Assembly (NCBI GenBank): GCA_015039365.1
Contig: WION01000163.1
Location: 1 to 64,000 of the forward strand
Length of the DNA stretch: 64,000 bases
Direction: 5' to 3'
Source: Amanita rubescens
Lineage: Eukaryota > Basidiomycota > Agaricomycetes > Agaricales > Amanitaceae
Program-made: the position numbers and the translations under genes
Part shown: positions 20,831-31,561 of the stretch, piece after piece
Layout of the letters: every line of letters begins with the position of its first letter
Numbering within the stretch: position 1 is the stretch's first letter
Notes under the pieces: generated by a model
What the model saw: the letters and a program-made list of their open reading frames with translations, nothing else
What the model was told of the DNA's origin: nothing
Database searches by the model: none

Positions 20831-22926
20831 ATATTAAATGCTGGTAAGCTATAGGGGGATACGGTCTGCATCGTGCTGTAACTGAGGAAGTTTGGAAGGA
20901 AAGGCTCGATATTATATGAAACTATAGGTCCAGCAACTAGAGTGAGCGAGGCACACTGGGTCTACCATAATAACTATATCAGATATAGCTTTAGATACTG
21001 CACGACTTACGACAACTTCCTCCAATATTGCTTGCATGACTGCGAGTGTTTGAGTAGTGGAACGGTATGGAAAACACCTCCAAAGCTGACCGGTTAAGCC
21101 TAACATAACTGGGTTCACTTGAATTCAACTCGCCAGCAATGAGGCTGGTTTCTCGGTTTCCTCGACAACAGCACTAAAGCATGTCTGGTCTGCCAGTGGT
21201 TCTTGCAGCATAGCAAAAATCTCCAGTTTCGGTCATTACTGAGTGCTGAAAATGATTACATCGTGGACCAGGTATATTAAATACAAGAATTGTCCGGAGA
21301 GAATACATCAAGAGTATGAGTAATCGAGGAGATAGTCCACAATATAAAGATTCAAAGTTAGACCATTACGTGGTGGGTGGTTACGTGGTTCCCATTGGCA
21401 TCTTTAAAGCTAGTTGTCACATGGTTGCCTTGATTGGGATTGGAACCTCCCGTGTGCTCTGTAGACCTTGAAGTCGCAGTGAGACAACGGAAAGCATGGA
21501 ATACGAGGAATCTTTACTCGATAACAGCGGCTACAGCACCTCGATCAGTCAGGTTTTTCTTCTCTGCGTGCTCTTTGACTTTCTGCTCGATTTGCGCCTT
21601 TCTGGTCGGGTCGTTCTTGTATGGAGATTTGAGTTTACCGGACCATGAGACGGTCCCGAAGAGGCGCTTTAGGGAGTTGAACATGTTATGTTCTGTCCCA
21701 CGAACGATGTCATTAGTCAGTAAATTAGGATCAAGTTGGAAAGATACGGACGTGTTTAAAGGTTGGTGAAGGAGATGAATTGAGGGTAAAGACTTGAACT
21801 TGATGAAGAAACGCTCTTGTAAGTGGCACTTTATATATCCAGCTCGTAGTCAAGAGCATCGGAATGAGTACAAGCCAAATCAACTTGAGATGTCTCCTTG
21901 CTGGAGTCTTCTCAGCGCTCAAGATACAGACAAGAGCGATGCCAAAGAGAATATATATACAAGCATGCATTGCCATGAACTCGATGAATAACGCATCGAT
22001 CGAGATCAGTTGTCGGTTGGCCAAGACTTTATTGAACATGCTCAGGCTTTATTCCATATCCAGGTATAGAGGTGGACAGAATAGAGTCCAGATGGTCTTG
22101 ATATTATAACGACCCGAGATCGATGAAATTAGGCGAGTTGGTGATTCGTGAAGAATATTCAGTGTTTATTTGGTTCAGCGTGGCAATCCGCGTCTCGGCT
22201 ACCAGCTAACCAATACCCGGTCGCAGCTCAGCCAAAAAACGCTTATAAGACCGAAGCCTCTTGAACAAGGTGTGGTGTTGAACGTTGAACAAGGGTGATG
22301 GATGGTGGTGCAGAGGAAAAAGAAACCTTTTGTGCCACATATAAAGAACAAGGACGCGCGCAACCACTTTTTGGATCTATGTCGGACATGTCTTGGGCCC
22401 TCTCGGCTCACGGGACATGCATTGTCATGCTCCTATAGGTGAGTATTATCCCTTTTCCAGGCAAAACAACGCAATGCACCACTTGCCCCGAGCACACGTT
22501 TTCGCAGCATGCAGCAGGTACGTTTCTCTCTTTGATGATATGCGCTCTTTGAAAAATAACAAGAAAATGACGACCTATTGCGCAGTTTTTTTTGCGACGA
22601 TCTGACTGCTTTCACCTCCGGGGACCTCCCTCCCGATTTCTCTCTTTCTGTGACTTACGATACTGGTATATCAGTCCCATTCCTTTTACCTCGGGCACCC
22701 TCGCCATCTCGCCAAGTCTGAGACCCCGGTCTCGCCTCTTTACGTCTATACGTAGGATATCCTTAGGTACAACAGGCTTTGCCATGTACCCATACTAGAG
22801 CAAGGGCGTATGCAATACAAACCCCTTTAATTCAGAAAGAAAAGAAAGAAAAGAACAAGGCTGATCGGCTTACATAAGTCTGGCTGCGTTGCTTCCACTC
22901 GTTGCTTCCACTCTTCTCGCTCCAAC
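20831..22926. other. gene-poor stretch before the SRPK-like gene
   Basis: Apart from one small candidate frame (21514-21684, minus), no coding frame carries a recognisable domain. Some words recur (GATGGATGGTGG, GAACAAGG), but no repeat structure stands out. The last 150 bp before 22927 are pyrimidine-rich, as is common in fungal promoters. Confidence 0.35.
21514..21684 (-). CDS. hypothetical small protein, 56 residues
   Basis: The single frame from ATG 21684 to TAA 21514 begins MFNSLKRLFGTVSWSG. The middle is basic and helical with QIEQKVKEHAEKKNLTD. There is no signal peptide. Composition and clean ends look coding-like, but there is no family match I recognise and no second exon. It could also be an exon of a larger relic. 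Confidence 0.3.
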   Translation of the reverse strand: MFNSLKRLFGTVSWSGKLKSPYKNDPTRKAQIEQKVKEHAEKKNLTDRGAVAAVIE

Positions 22927-24418
22927 ATGATGCGCTTTCGAAACCCTCTGAAGACATTAGTGGCATCTATCCACTCGAAACCCCAAGCATGGCCCGAAGA
23001 AAACCTTAGTCTTGCCGCCAAGGACCGGGGCGGCTACTACTCGCCTTCACCCAGGGCCACTCTTCACGCCCGTTACGTGATTCTGAGAAAACTGGGATGG
23101 GGGCAGCATTCCAATGTTTGGCTGGCGAAAGACAGTAGGTATGCCATGTTTTAATCGAAACCGTCTCTGGTTGAACCTGTTTTTTTAAGGACAGATGAGT
23201 ATGTGGCTGTCAAGATTCTCTCAGCACATGCGACGGAGGTGCAGGGGAAAGTTGCATGCGAGGGAGAGATCCTGGAGAAAATCCAACAGCAAGGGTCGAA
23301 TTCAAACCATCCGGGCTCTTCCCATGCTCTTGGCCTGCGCGATCATTTTAATCTTACTAGCAACCACGGCAATCATCTCTGTCTTGTGACTGATGTGCTC
23401 GGAAGCACCTTATTGTCCTTGAGGGATCAACTTGGTGGTGGTGGATTTCCGACACGTCTGGTCAAGAAGATTGCAAGTCAATGCCTCTTGGCACTGGATT
23501 TTTTGCATAGTGAGTGCGAAGTTATCCATACTGGTGAGTTCATTCCGCCTATAACCGATTTTCAATGAAGAATCCTGAATAGACCTCAAGCTGGATAATA
23601 TTCACATCTCGTCGTTGAGTGTCACCGAAGCTCTGAAGCAAGAGAAGTCGGTTCCAGACACAATTGATTCACAAGAGCCTGTGGTATCTTATCCTATTGC
23701 AACTATAACTCCCGATGAAGCAAAGGACCCCAGGACCAACATCCAAGTTAAACTAACAGATTTTGGCACAGGTGAAAGGCAAAGCCTCTTCGTTGTCTCC
23801 CATACAACTCATTTTTTATTTAAATTTATCCAAACTTTCAGCTGCCTTCTTCAATGGGACTCACGCAGACATGATCCAACCTGTCGCTCTTCGCGCCCCT
23901 GAAGTCATCATTGGTTGTGGGTGGGACCAAAGTGCCGATATATGGAATCTCGGCTGTTTGGTAGGTCATACCCACGCAAGTCGAGCTGTTCAATTGGAAA
24001 TGATAACCTCAACTAAAGGTGTTCGAGCTCCTAACCGGGAGATGGCTATTCAACCCTCGTGCTGGGGAGTCGTATTCTCCTGAAGCTTACCATCTTGCGC
24101 ATATGGCTCCTTTAGTCGACAGCGACTTTGATCCCTCTTTCGTGCGGAGAGGGACGAAATACGATGAATATTTCTTTGAAAGTGGTAAGTAATTTGTTCA
24201 TTGATTTGGGATAGAAGGCCTGAAGGATTGATCCGCCAGGTGAACTACGTCTTAGAGCTAACGGTGCAAAAAATATCGAGGCCATCCTTGGGATATATAA
24301 TATTGATGAGAGTGAATTGCCATTATGCGCCTCTTTCTTGCGGGCGATGTTACGACTGAATCCAGTGGAACGAGAGAGGGCAAAGGAATTACTGCAGCAC
24401 GAGTGGCTAAAAATGTAG
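22927..24418 (+). CDS. SRPK-like protein kinase
   Basis: Six exons agree in phase and give 402 residues: 22927-23138, 23190-23533, 23583-23771, 23842-23960, 24019-24184 and 24240-24418. SRPKs phosphorylate Ser-Arg-rich splicing factors. Motifs: HARYVILRKLGWGQHSNVWL, VAVKIL, a catalytic loop rebuilt across an intron (VIHTDLKLDN), a short spacer between the lobes (about 50 residues, Pro/Glu/Asp-rich), LTDFGTG, RAPEVIIGCGWDQSADIWNLGC, and the C-lobe FELLTGRWLFNP and LRLNPVERERAKELLQHEWL. The catalytic Lys, Asp and DFG are all present. At 402 residues it is near the size of the short basidiomycete SRPK-like paralogues. It interrupts the kinase array between copy D and fragment E, which begins about 100 bp later. 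Confidence 0.9.
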
Positions 24419-24519
24419 GATGCTTCTTGGGATGATTTCGATACACGGCGCACGGATGATTCATCGTCATTCGGCTCATCTACATACGTATTGCAGTACC
24501 CTTGTAAATACGATGTGAT

Positions 24520-25287
24520 GGGGTTAACGCCAAGGTTGATTATGATTGCATCGGTCGCGGAGGATTTGGCTTCGTTTTCAAGGAAGAGCACCGTCGCGCT
24601 GAAACTGTTATACAAAACTCGTCATAATGATGCAAGTCGTTCGCTTATCTTGAACGGATACCGATTGCTGATCATTGTTTAATAGGATTTCTGTCGAGAA
24701 GCGTTGATGTGGCGATCCCTAAACCACAAACGCGCCCTTCCATTCCTCGGGACCTTTGAAGATGAATCAGCTTCTCTCATGTTCCTTGTGTCACCGTACA
24801 TGGAGAAAGAAGACTGGTTTTTCAACTTTGGGTCAACTCGACATTCAGAAGGTACCGTCACGAAAGGGGGAGCGTTGCATTACAACTTTGCGGCACCTGA
24901 GCTACTCGGAAACTGGGATGAAGAGGAAGATGTTTCAGAGTCAGACGATGATGAGCAATTGACCACAAGGACGCAAAAATCGGATGTTTATGCCTTTGGT
25001 TGCCTGTATTACGAGGTGAGTGCGCCAGTCGTTGTTCCTCCTTTGTCGAATTAGGCGCTGAACGCGTAAATGTATAGATCCAGTTTGACACTATACCTTT
25101 CAAGGGTACGCATGAGATTCAAATCGTGAAGCTTGTCTCCCGGGGGAAGCGTCCACCTCGACTGGAAAACCCGCCTTTGAGTGACGAGGAGTGGAAGTTG
25201 AATAAGCGATGTTGGGTGAAGGAAGCAGTGAGGCGTCCTGCAATGAAGGGTATTGTGGAAAAGATTATGGCTTGGAGATCTGTGTAA
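24520..25287 (+). pseudogene. TKL-type kinase fragment, copy E
   Basis: Homology to copy D starts abruptly at VNAKVDYDCIGRGGFGFVF, so the leader is missing. About ten bases are lost between FKEE and the VALK-equivalent, shifting frame. The GC-AG intron is still recognisable at 24632-24685. The next exon jumps from the middle of the N-lobe/hinge region (PYMEKEDW) directly to NFGSTRH. That deletes the catalytic loop HGD and the Asp of DFG. The last exon 25078-25287 is intact. This copy cannot encode an active kinase. Confidence 0.85.
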
Positions 25288-25529
25288 TCATATGGCGTCG
25301 TGATACGGGATCCTTGGATAAACACGTCTTGCGCGTTTGAGCAGTTTTTAGTCGACGACAGATGGATAGATCGTGTGGAAATAGCGGGGTAAGGTTGCGC
25401 TGCTTGTCTGTCAAGAATATTTATATGCACGTACGTACATATAGTATATATGAATGACACGCATGGTACGCCAACCTCAAATACGCAAGCATCGGCATCA
25501 TCTATCCTTCCTTTCCTATTACGCGGACA

Positions 25530-25730
25530 CTCGACCCTCGCGTGCCGATAATCTCCAACCTATCCAAACCAAATTGGTTAAGCACAACTTTGTACATGAG
25601 CGCACACTTACGCGGGCATCGGTTTCACCAATGTTAGCCGTGATCCTCGTCCCTCCGACGTTACCGCCAACACGAAATCTCAACTCCCTCCCCGATATAC
25701 TGTATTTTACCTCGACAGTCTGAACGTCAT
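25530..25730 (-). pseudogene. 3' scrap of SGNH-type gene (third)
   Basis: The reverse strand aligns with the last 60 or so residues of the SGNH-like protein at 42307 (EIIGTRGSSV for EIIDHGVTRGSHYV; a VGGTRITANIGE block for VGGARTIMNAANVGE). It is antisense and downstream of kinase E, as at 19590 and 20540 after copy D. The frame is broken. Confidence 0.6.
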
Positions 25731-25904
25731 GTAACAGTTGCTCGAAGATAGTCGGTATGGTGAACAGATGAAGACTTTTATTTAGTCTTACCAGGACGTG
25801 ATGATAATTTCGTGTCCTGCAAACGGAAGACAATGGAATTACTCCTCTTGCCGTACGACTAGTTGACTCCTTTGAATCGATGTAACGCTGGAAGATCCAG
25901 CAAT

Positions 25905-25989
25905 GAGTGACGACGACATTTGGGACCCCACCCACCGTTGTTGGGTGCAAATCCCTTCTGAGCGTCCAACAATACAAGAAGAACTGACG
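25905..25989 (+). pseudogene. kinase C-lobe remnant
   Basis: One frame reads DDIWDPTHRCWVQIPSERPT followed by IQEEL. This is the W-x-RCW-x6-RPT signature of the C-terminal lobe of TKL-type kinases, but not from the copy A-F subfamily. Nothing of the rest of the kinase is nearby. Confidence 0.55.
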
Positions 25990-26883
25990 GTACGCGCTAG
26001 CGTTCACGTGGCATTTCCGAGTCCACACGAAGTTAGCGACGAAAAGATGGAGGAATGAGAGGAAGAATGAAAAGACGCATCGGCGAAGGGTGGGGGTCAT
26101 CTTTTCACACTGATCGGGGAGTTGCCGGAAATAATTTATCGTTCGCTACGAGCCTTAGTCTCGTTCCCAGCCGTTCCACGAAACATGTCGAGCGGGCTCC
26201 TAATCAGAGTCTTAATTACTCTAGAGAATTAGGTAAGTCTTGTTGCTAGTCAATGGGGCAACACCATCTCCCCTTCCTTTGAACGCTTCAAACTACACAA
26301 CCCAGCATATTCGACTCTGAGGTTGTTCAGGGCACCGTTTACTTGGTGTCCATCCGGACTTAGTTCAGTGAGTGACGTTCTCCAGCGAAGCATTCACCAG
26401 TATCTTATTTTAACGAACATAGTAGCCGTTATGGGTCTCGTCCTCGGAACATAAAGGAAAGCCGACGATGGAGTCTTATGGGACGCCATCAATATAATAG
26501 ACGAGAGGGAAGGACAATATCTTGTCAACCGGGCAGGAGTCGATCAAGGAACAAGAAAAACCCATTAGAAGCCAAGCCGGGCCACCAAAGGGGACGTGAC
26601 GCGTGACGGACGACCCAGTAGTGGAAGAAGCACAAAAACGAAACATTGAACAAACTGTCAGGCTTTCCACTCTGAGTAACATGTGTCCAACTAGGCTGCA
26701 GGGCCTTATGTACGAATTCATTCATATGCGTAATTCATGACGATCGCGCGACATAGCTAAAAAAACAGTTGTCATTATATGTAATATCTAATTCTAATAA
26801 ACATTGGTTGTCGAGCCATAACACCCATTTCCACCACCATTAAAACAATATAAATAGGTATGACCAAAATGCGAGATTCAAAG
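25990..26883. other. no gene seen
   Basis: Several short frames occur, but none has a domain, splice context or convincing codon pattern. The right end is the 3' flank of the minus-strand CYP53 gene. Confidence 0.35.
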
Positions 26884-28753
26884 TCAATCACGTCGCTTAA
26901 TGCCAAGTCTGCAATCGACCAGCTTCCTTAAAAATCCCTCCCATATTTCGACCTAAGCGTGACAGGTTAGGCACAACTCTTCGGTTCCCGGGGGACACTA
27001 ACCTGTTCATCAGGCCGCTCAAGAACAAAACTATACCGGCGGAAAAGCGAGGCAACAACAATGCGCATCTCCATCATGGCCAGATTACGACCCACACAAG
27101 CCCTACATCCAACGGTCAGAAAATGGATGCAGCTTAGTGAACAGGATCCTGCTCACCTTGGACCGACAGAAAAGGTGTTGAGCGTCTTCTGCATAGTACT
27201 CTGGTCACGCTCGAACCACCGTTCGGGTCGGAAAACTTCGACATCTTCGCCCCAGACATTGATATCGCGATGGATGGTGTAGCTGGGCACGCTAAGAATG
27301 GTACCTTCGACGAAGTGTTGACCCGACACTGTCAAGCCACCTTTTGGAGCAACGCGGGGAAGGCCAATACCAGAAGTGGTGTGGACACGGAGAGCTTCGT
27401 TGACGCAAGCGTCGAGATAAGGAAGGAGTTTGACCTGATCAGCGGGTGCGACAACATCGTCTTCCGCTCCAAGGTGGTCATCCAATTCCTTCTGGAGTTT
27501 CTCCTGGACGCGGGGATTGCTGGCAATGTGATAGATAATAGCGGTAATTGAGCTGAGACAGCGTAAGTATAGGTGCAGTATAAGTATATTACTGTTTGAA
27601 CTTACTTTGCACTGCTATCCGAGCCGGCAATTAGGAAAGTTTGAGCTTCGGCTGTCAGTTCTTCCGCGCCCAAAGGCTTGCCTTCATCGTCGCGACCGTT
27701 CTGCAGTTTGCTGAGCAAATCGTTACGATCGGTGGGGTTTGCTAATCGTTTCGCAACAGCCATAATAGATATGCCGGCCAAGTACCGAACACAGTCGGTT
27801 CCAAATCGGTACCCAGGAAGTTTGCTCACGATCGGCCTCCAAGAGGCAGGCAGCACACCTATACACATGGAAAAGTCACCACGGCCATTCAAGATCTCAA
27901 CAGCAGGAATGCCGAAGACGTCCGAATCTATTTCCTGTTTGCCGTAGGAATTCATAAGCGCTTGTTGACTGCCATGGTGTTTTGGGGCCATAGCGATATC
28001 TTTACCGGTTTCTAACATTCCAAATGGAGCTCCGAATGACAGGTCTCCGATGATGTCAAACGCCAGATAGTTCACCCCTATGACGGCTCTTATTAGTGAT
28101 GTAAACCATGCGTCGTGAAACCAAAGCTTACACGGCAAGACATTCAGATAGAGTCGTCCATCTCTACCCTCCCATCCGCCTTCTCCATCGTTTCCGGACC
28201 TGCCTTTGAGAGCGAGGTCGTAAAACTGATCCCATCGCTTAATGAGTTGAAGAACATGACGCTTGAGATGGGGCTCAAACTCGAGAACATTCTTCTGGGA
28301 GAAAATGTGCGAAATAATCTTGCGTTTACGTGTATGCTCGGGGCGATCACGCGTGTTGAACACGCCGCGTCTTATAGAGACGAAGGCATCATAAAAGTCG
28401 GATTTTAAAGCACCGTTTCCGTGACCGTAGATGGAGTTCAGGGCCTCCGGGTCGGCGACGGAGATATGGTTGGGAGCAATGCGAACGATGGGGCCTGTTC
28501 CGCGACCAAGTTAGCGAGCTAGATAACGTATCGAAGAGGGATACACACCGTATTTTTGGTGGGCTTTGTGGACGCTGTCAGAGCGGTGTCCCATCTTGCT
28601 AACATAGCCCAACCAGAGATGCGAGAACTTTGCGAGGAAGGGGCCTGGATGCCCCTTTACACCACAAGGATCTACGAGCCATGGAATAAAGTGGGCGAGG
28701 AGACCGATAGCGGGGATTGCGAGAGCTACAGTGTAGTAATTGATAGAAGACAT
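26884..28753 (-). CDS. CYP53-like P450, benzoate 4-hydroxylase type
   Basis: The gene is intact. The CYP53 family hydroxylates benzoate at the para position in the ER, the first step of aromatic-acid breakdown. The start at 28753 gives a membrane anchor (VALAIPAIGLLAHFIPWLV), then a PGPFLAKFSHLWLG linker. Diagnostic blocks follow: VRIAPNHISVADPEALNSIY, GNGALKSDFYDAF, NTRDRPEHTRKRK, NYLAFDIIGDLSFGAPFGML, I-helix LIAGSDSS, the ExxR motif EALR in VNEALRVH, FRPERWFERD and heme ligand GPRACVGRNLA. The C-terminus is VEIWEGFLRKLVDCRLGIKR. Introns join in phase, including one after NVLP (giving WVNYLAFD), one just after LIAGSDSSA, and one splitting GPR|ACVG. The reductase partner is elsewhere. Confidence 0.9.
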
Positions 28754-29449
28754 CTTGCAAGGAACTGAGGAGACATTGGGAGGCGAGATTTTCTGGTTTA
28801 TGTACTGCTCTGCTGAGGCCAGTGGTCATAATGGACACTGTTGACAACGTTAACACCTCCATCGCAGCATCAGTAACCGTGACCGCAAATCTCCAAATGT
28901 GGCGGTGAATGAAACCATTTTCCGCACTTTCGCAGTTGTTCTGACCAGAAATGTGTGGTCTTCTCCCACAATCGAAAATACTGAGGTACGGCAACATGTT
29001 TGGTGGTGGCGTACATTACTCATTCCACGACGGTGCCAAGATGAAATTGTCACGCCGTCACGAAATGTTACGTCCTCATTTCCTTTCCGGGCATTCCTTT
29101 CCTTTTTGGCGGCAGCGCATATCCGAATTTCTCATCACTCATTCCCAACATTGCCTGGTGCATAAAAGTACACCTATCTGTTTAATATATCTGATTGGTC
29201 TTCCATGACAGAGTGGTTATGGCTCGCGCCTCATCCCAGTCTCCAGATGGTAGCATTACTGGTGTACACGTCTCCAAGAGTCCGACTACATCCGAGTCAC
29301 AGGTACACAGGGTTATTTTGGGCTTTGTCAGTGGTGACTTGATCACGTCCGCTCCTTTCGACTCATTGCATATGATCACTGTCCATATAAGATAGCTTGA
29401 TCCCCACGGGGCCACCTATAATGGTAAGCAAATCTCGTTACCGATAAAG
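28754..29449. other. upstream region of the CYP53 gene
   Basis: No supported gene. The left part must hold the CYP53 promoter. The stretch ends at the target-site duplication of the transposable element. Confidence 0.35.
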
Positions 29450-29458
29450 ATCTGCACC
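29450..29458. repeat. target-site duplication, left
   Basis: ATCTGCACC abuts the left TIR and is repeated exactly at 30284-30292 next to the right TIR. Confidence 0.85.
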
Positions 29459-29748
29459 CAGACTCCTACCCAGTCCCTCGGTGCTGCGCTTGACGAGCTT
29501 AAGTAAGCGTTAACGCACCGGAGGGACTGGCTTTTAACACATGTAAACAAAAGGTCTGCAATGCCGAGCGTCACACGTCGATCACATTCATTTGTCTTAT
29601 CTTTGCATTCGTGTACGCTCCATACAGCTTAGTAGTGATGTATAATTGTGATGAGGTTAGGAATGTTGTTGCTTCCATGCTCGTCTAGTTAAAGCTGGCC
29701 AGGGTGAGATTCGTCTATATATAAAACCTGTGATGTATAGTTACAATT

Positions 29749-29825
29749 GGCTGTTTGGCTGAATGGTTGTTATGATGGTTTGTTTTTGCATGGCTTGGGG
29801 TTCAAATCCGGGCAGGCTCACCTTT
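29749..29825 (+). other. tRNA-like sequence, left half of the MITE
   Basis: It contains a Pol III box A (TGGCTGAATGG, 29756-29766) and box B (GGTTCAAATCC, 29799-29809), then a T-run. The acceptor and T stems do not pair properly, so it is not a working tRNA. It aligns along its whole length with the reverse strand of 29920-29998. Confidence 0.6.
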
Positions 29826-29919
29826 TTATGCCTTCAGCATTAGCCACCATAAGTCTCTGTGGCATTTTATTTGCATCTACGAGCATAGCACATAGTGACT
29901 ATCTGTCTCATATAGAAAA

Positions 29920-29998
29920 AATGTGGTTGGTGCTGGAATTGAACCCTCAACCATACAAAAATAATTGAGAGTTTAACCACTCAGCCACAGAGGCAATT
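29920..29998 (-). other. tRNA-like sequence, right half of the MITE
   Basis: Read on the minus strand it has box A TGGCTGAGTGG (29977-29987) and box B GGTTCAATTCC (29935-29945), followed by ATTTTTT. A CTCAA/TTGAG stem encloses a long loop where the anticodon arm should be. It faces the left copy, so transcription from the two would converge. Confidence 0.6.
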
Positions 29999-30283
29999 AA
30001 ATTATGCATTCAAATGTATTACACATAGGACAATCTTGCTCCCCCAGCCCAAAAACCAGGCAATGTAGGGGAATAACAATATGTGATTTACTCAAGTCCT
30101 TTGACAATGCATGTAGAGAATACATAAAGTCGAGGAAGAATATTTCAGCATTAGTTAAGCGACGAGGTCACGTCACGTCGTGCCGAGCGTTTTGTTTACA
30201 TGTGTTAAAAGCCAGTCCCTCCGGTGCGTTAACGCTTACTTAAGCTCGTCAAGCGCAGCACCGAGGGACTGGGTAGGAGTCTG

Positions 30284-30292
30284 ATCTGCACC
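30284..30292. repeat. target-site duplication, right
   Basis: ATCTGCACC abuts the right TIR and matches the left copy at 29450-29458. Confidence 0.85.
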
Positions 30293-31009
30293 TCGGTTTT
30301 CCTATCAATCCATTTCCATCCGTCCCTTTTATCTTGCTTAATAACCTCTCGCTTGCGCCCCAATAGGCAATCTCATTTGTGGATTAGCCTTTTCCAGCGC
30401 GTTTACTCAACTCGAACAAACGCATGAGTAGATGGTAGGCACCGTTTCATTACCACCACCATGGCGAAGGCAAGCTTACCAAGTGCTCGGCAGAATTTTG
30501 CATCAGACAGCCTATTCTGCTTCCGTGCGCACCCAGTGCCAACACATCTAAGACGACGTTACGGGATGCTACTGAAACATGCCGCTGGCGTACATATTCG
30601 AGCAATGCCTCGGCGACAGTGGCGAGGTGTCCCTCGCTCTGGCTATCAAACGCGCTTCCCCATCTGTCCCTATCAAACTCGTAGCCAATGGGCGTGTATG
30701 GCAGCTCGACCCTTTACCAGGGCGAGCCATCAACGCCTCCCACGCCCAGCTCCGTCCTGTACAACCGCCAGCAGTATCGGAAACGGTTACTACATCTCTG
30801 GAACCAACGTCGTCACCGGAACCCCTTCTTCAGGCGTAGGTAGTTCTGTTTCCACACAGCCCAACACACGACGTTGGCGCGATCGCTTGGCCTAGTGGTG
30901 GTGGCATGAGCACGAACCACGAAGCATCCAAGAAGTAGAGATCTCCGCTTTGCCTGTACATTGATGTTCAGATGGCTGGACTATGTCGGAAGGCATAACT
31001 CACCCGTAA
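30293..31009. other. unassigned stretch with overlapping open frames
   Basis: Positions 30461-30895 (+) are open in more than one frame. The frame from 30579 (MPLAYIFEQCLGDSGEVSLA, stop at 30839) has the more coding-like third positions, but I recognise no family and no splice partner. It may be an exon of a decayed or unknown gene. Confidence 0.25.
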
Positions 31010-31561
31010 TCATTGGCTTGAATCACAAGCAGAGTAAGACGCGGGTACCACCCCACCACGAGCTGCCTCGATGACCCTTGCAGTGATCGTTTTGTCATCA
31101 TGGAATGTCAACAACCGAACTACTTCATCCATTGGACACCAGACGGCATCAAAATCCTCGTCGTCTTGTTCTGTCGTATTCATCTGGCGTATGGCGCAAG
31201 AATTGCCTCTTGCCGCATACCAAAAGATGATCTTCAGCACACCCTGAGTCGTCCTTTGCGTCACAGCGACGGGTTCCGTTGTCCCTCCAGGGATCGCAGA
31301 TCGGACATCATCATTCCCGCGGAGGGTAGCAAGGGTGGTCAACTGAAGGGGTAGTAGCTCAATGACGTATCCTGTTTCTTCGTACGTCTCGCGAACGGCT
31401 GTTGCTTCGAGCTGTTCCCCCACATCTTTTCTCCCTTTTGGAAGGCAATATTCGCCTGTTTTTCTCAAGTAGATGACGAGAACTTTAGATCGATCGATAT
31501 CGAGGGTAACTGTGCCACAACTGATGACGAAGGATTCGGAGAGATGAAGAGATCTATTCAT
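31010..31561 (-). CDS. Nudix hydrolase
   Basis: A single-exon, 183-residue protein. Nudix enzymes cleave nucleoside diphosphates linked to another moiety, for example diphosphoinositol polyphosphates or dinucleoside polyphosphates. The Nudix box is complete: G-x5-E-x7-REUxEExGU reads GRKDVGEQLEATAVRETYEE followed by TGY, at about residues 42-64. A strand with KVLVIYLRKTGEYCLPKG precedes it, as in the diphosphoinositol-phosphate phosphohydrolase / Aps1 type. A FWYAARGN strand and an acidic stretch (TTEQDDEDFDAVWCPMDE) follow. Specificity cannot be decided by eye. There is no targeting signal. The length is typical and the frame intact. Confidence 0.9.
   Translation of the reverse strand: MNRSLHLSESFVISCGTVTLDIDRSKVLVIYLRKTGEYCLPKGRKDVGEQLEATAVRETYEETGYVIELLPLQLTTLATLRGNDDVRSAIPGGTTEPVAVTQRTTQGVLKIIFWYAARGNSCAIRQMNTTEQDDEDFDAVWCPMDEVVRLLTFHDDKTITARVIEAARGGVVPASYSACDSSQ

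Larger units (their letters stand above)
29459..30283. mobile_element. MULE-like MITE, 825 bp, perfect 94-bp TIRs
   Basis: The ends (29459-29552 and 30190-30283) are perfect inverted repeats of 94 bp starting CAGACTCCTACCC. The sequence ATCTGCACC is duplicated directly at both outer edges (29450-29458 and 30284-30292). A 9-bp duplication with long TIRs is the pattern of Mutator-like elements. There is no transposase frame, so it is non-autonomous. Each TIR can itself fold (CAGTCCCT-CGGTGC against GCACCGGAGGGACTG). Identical TIRs imply a recent insertion. The interior holds two convergent tRNA-like sequences. Confidence 0.85.

Noticed and set aside
21731..22039. Minus-strand frame with hydrophobic segments
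   Set aside because: Hydrophobic runs are irregular, there is no start context or splice partner, and the frame lies in A+T-rich spacer.
29749..29998. Two working tRNA genes
   Set aside because: Pol III boxes are present, but acceptor and T stems do not pair and the anticodon arm is abnormal. Their mirrored placement inside a TIR element marks them as element sequence.
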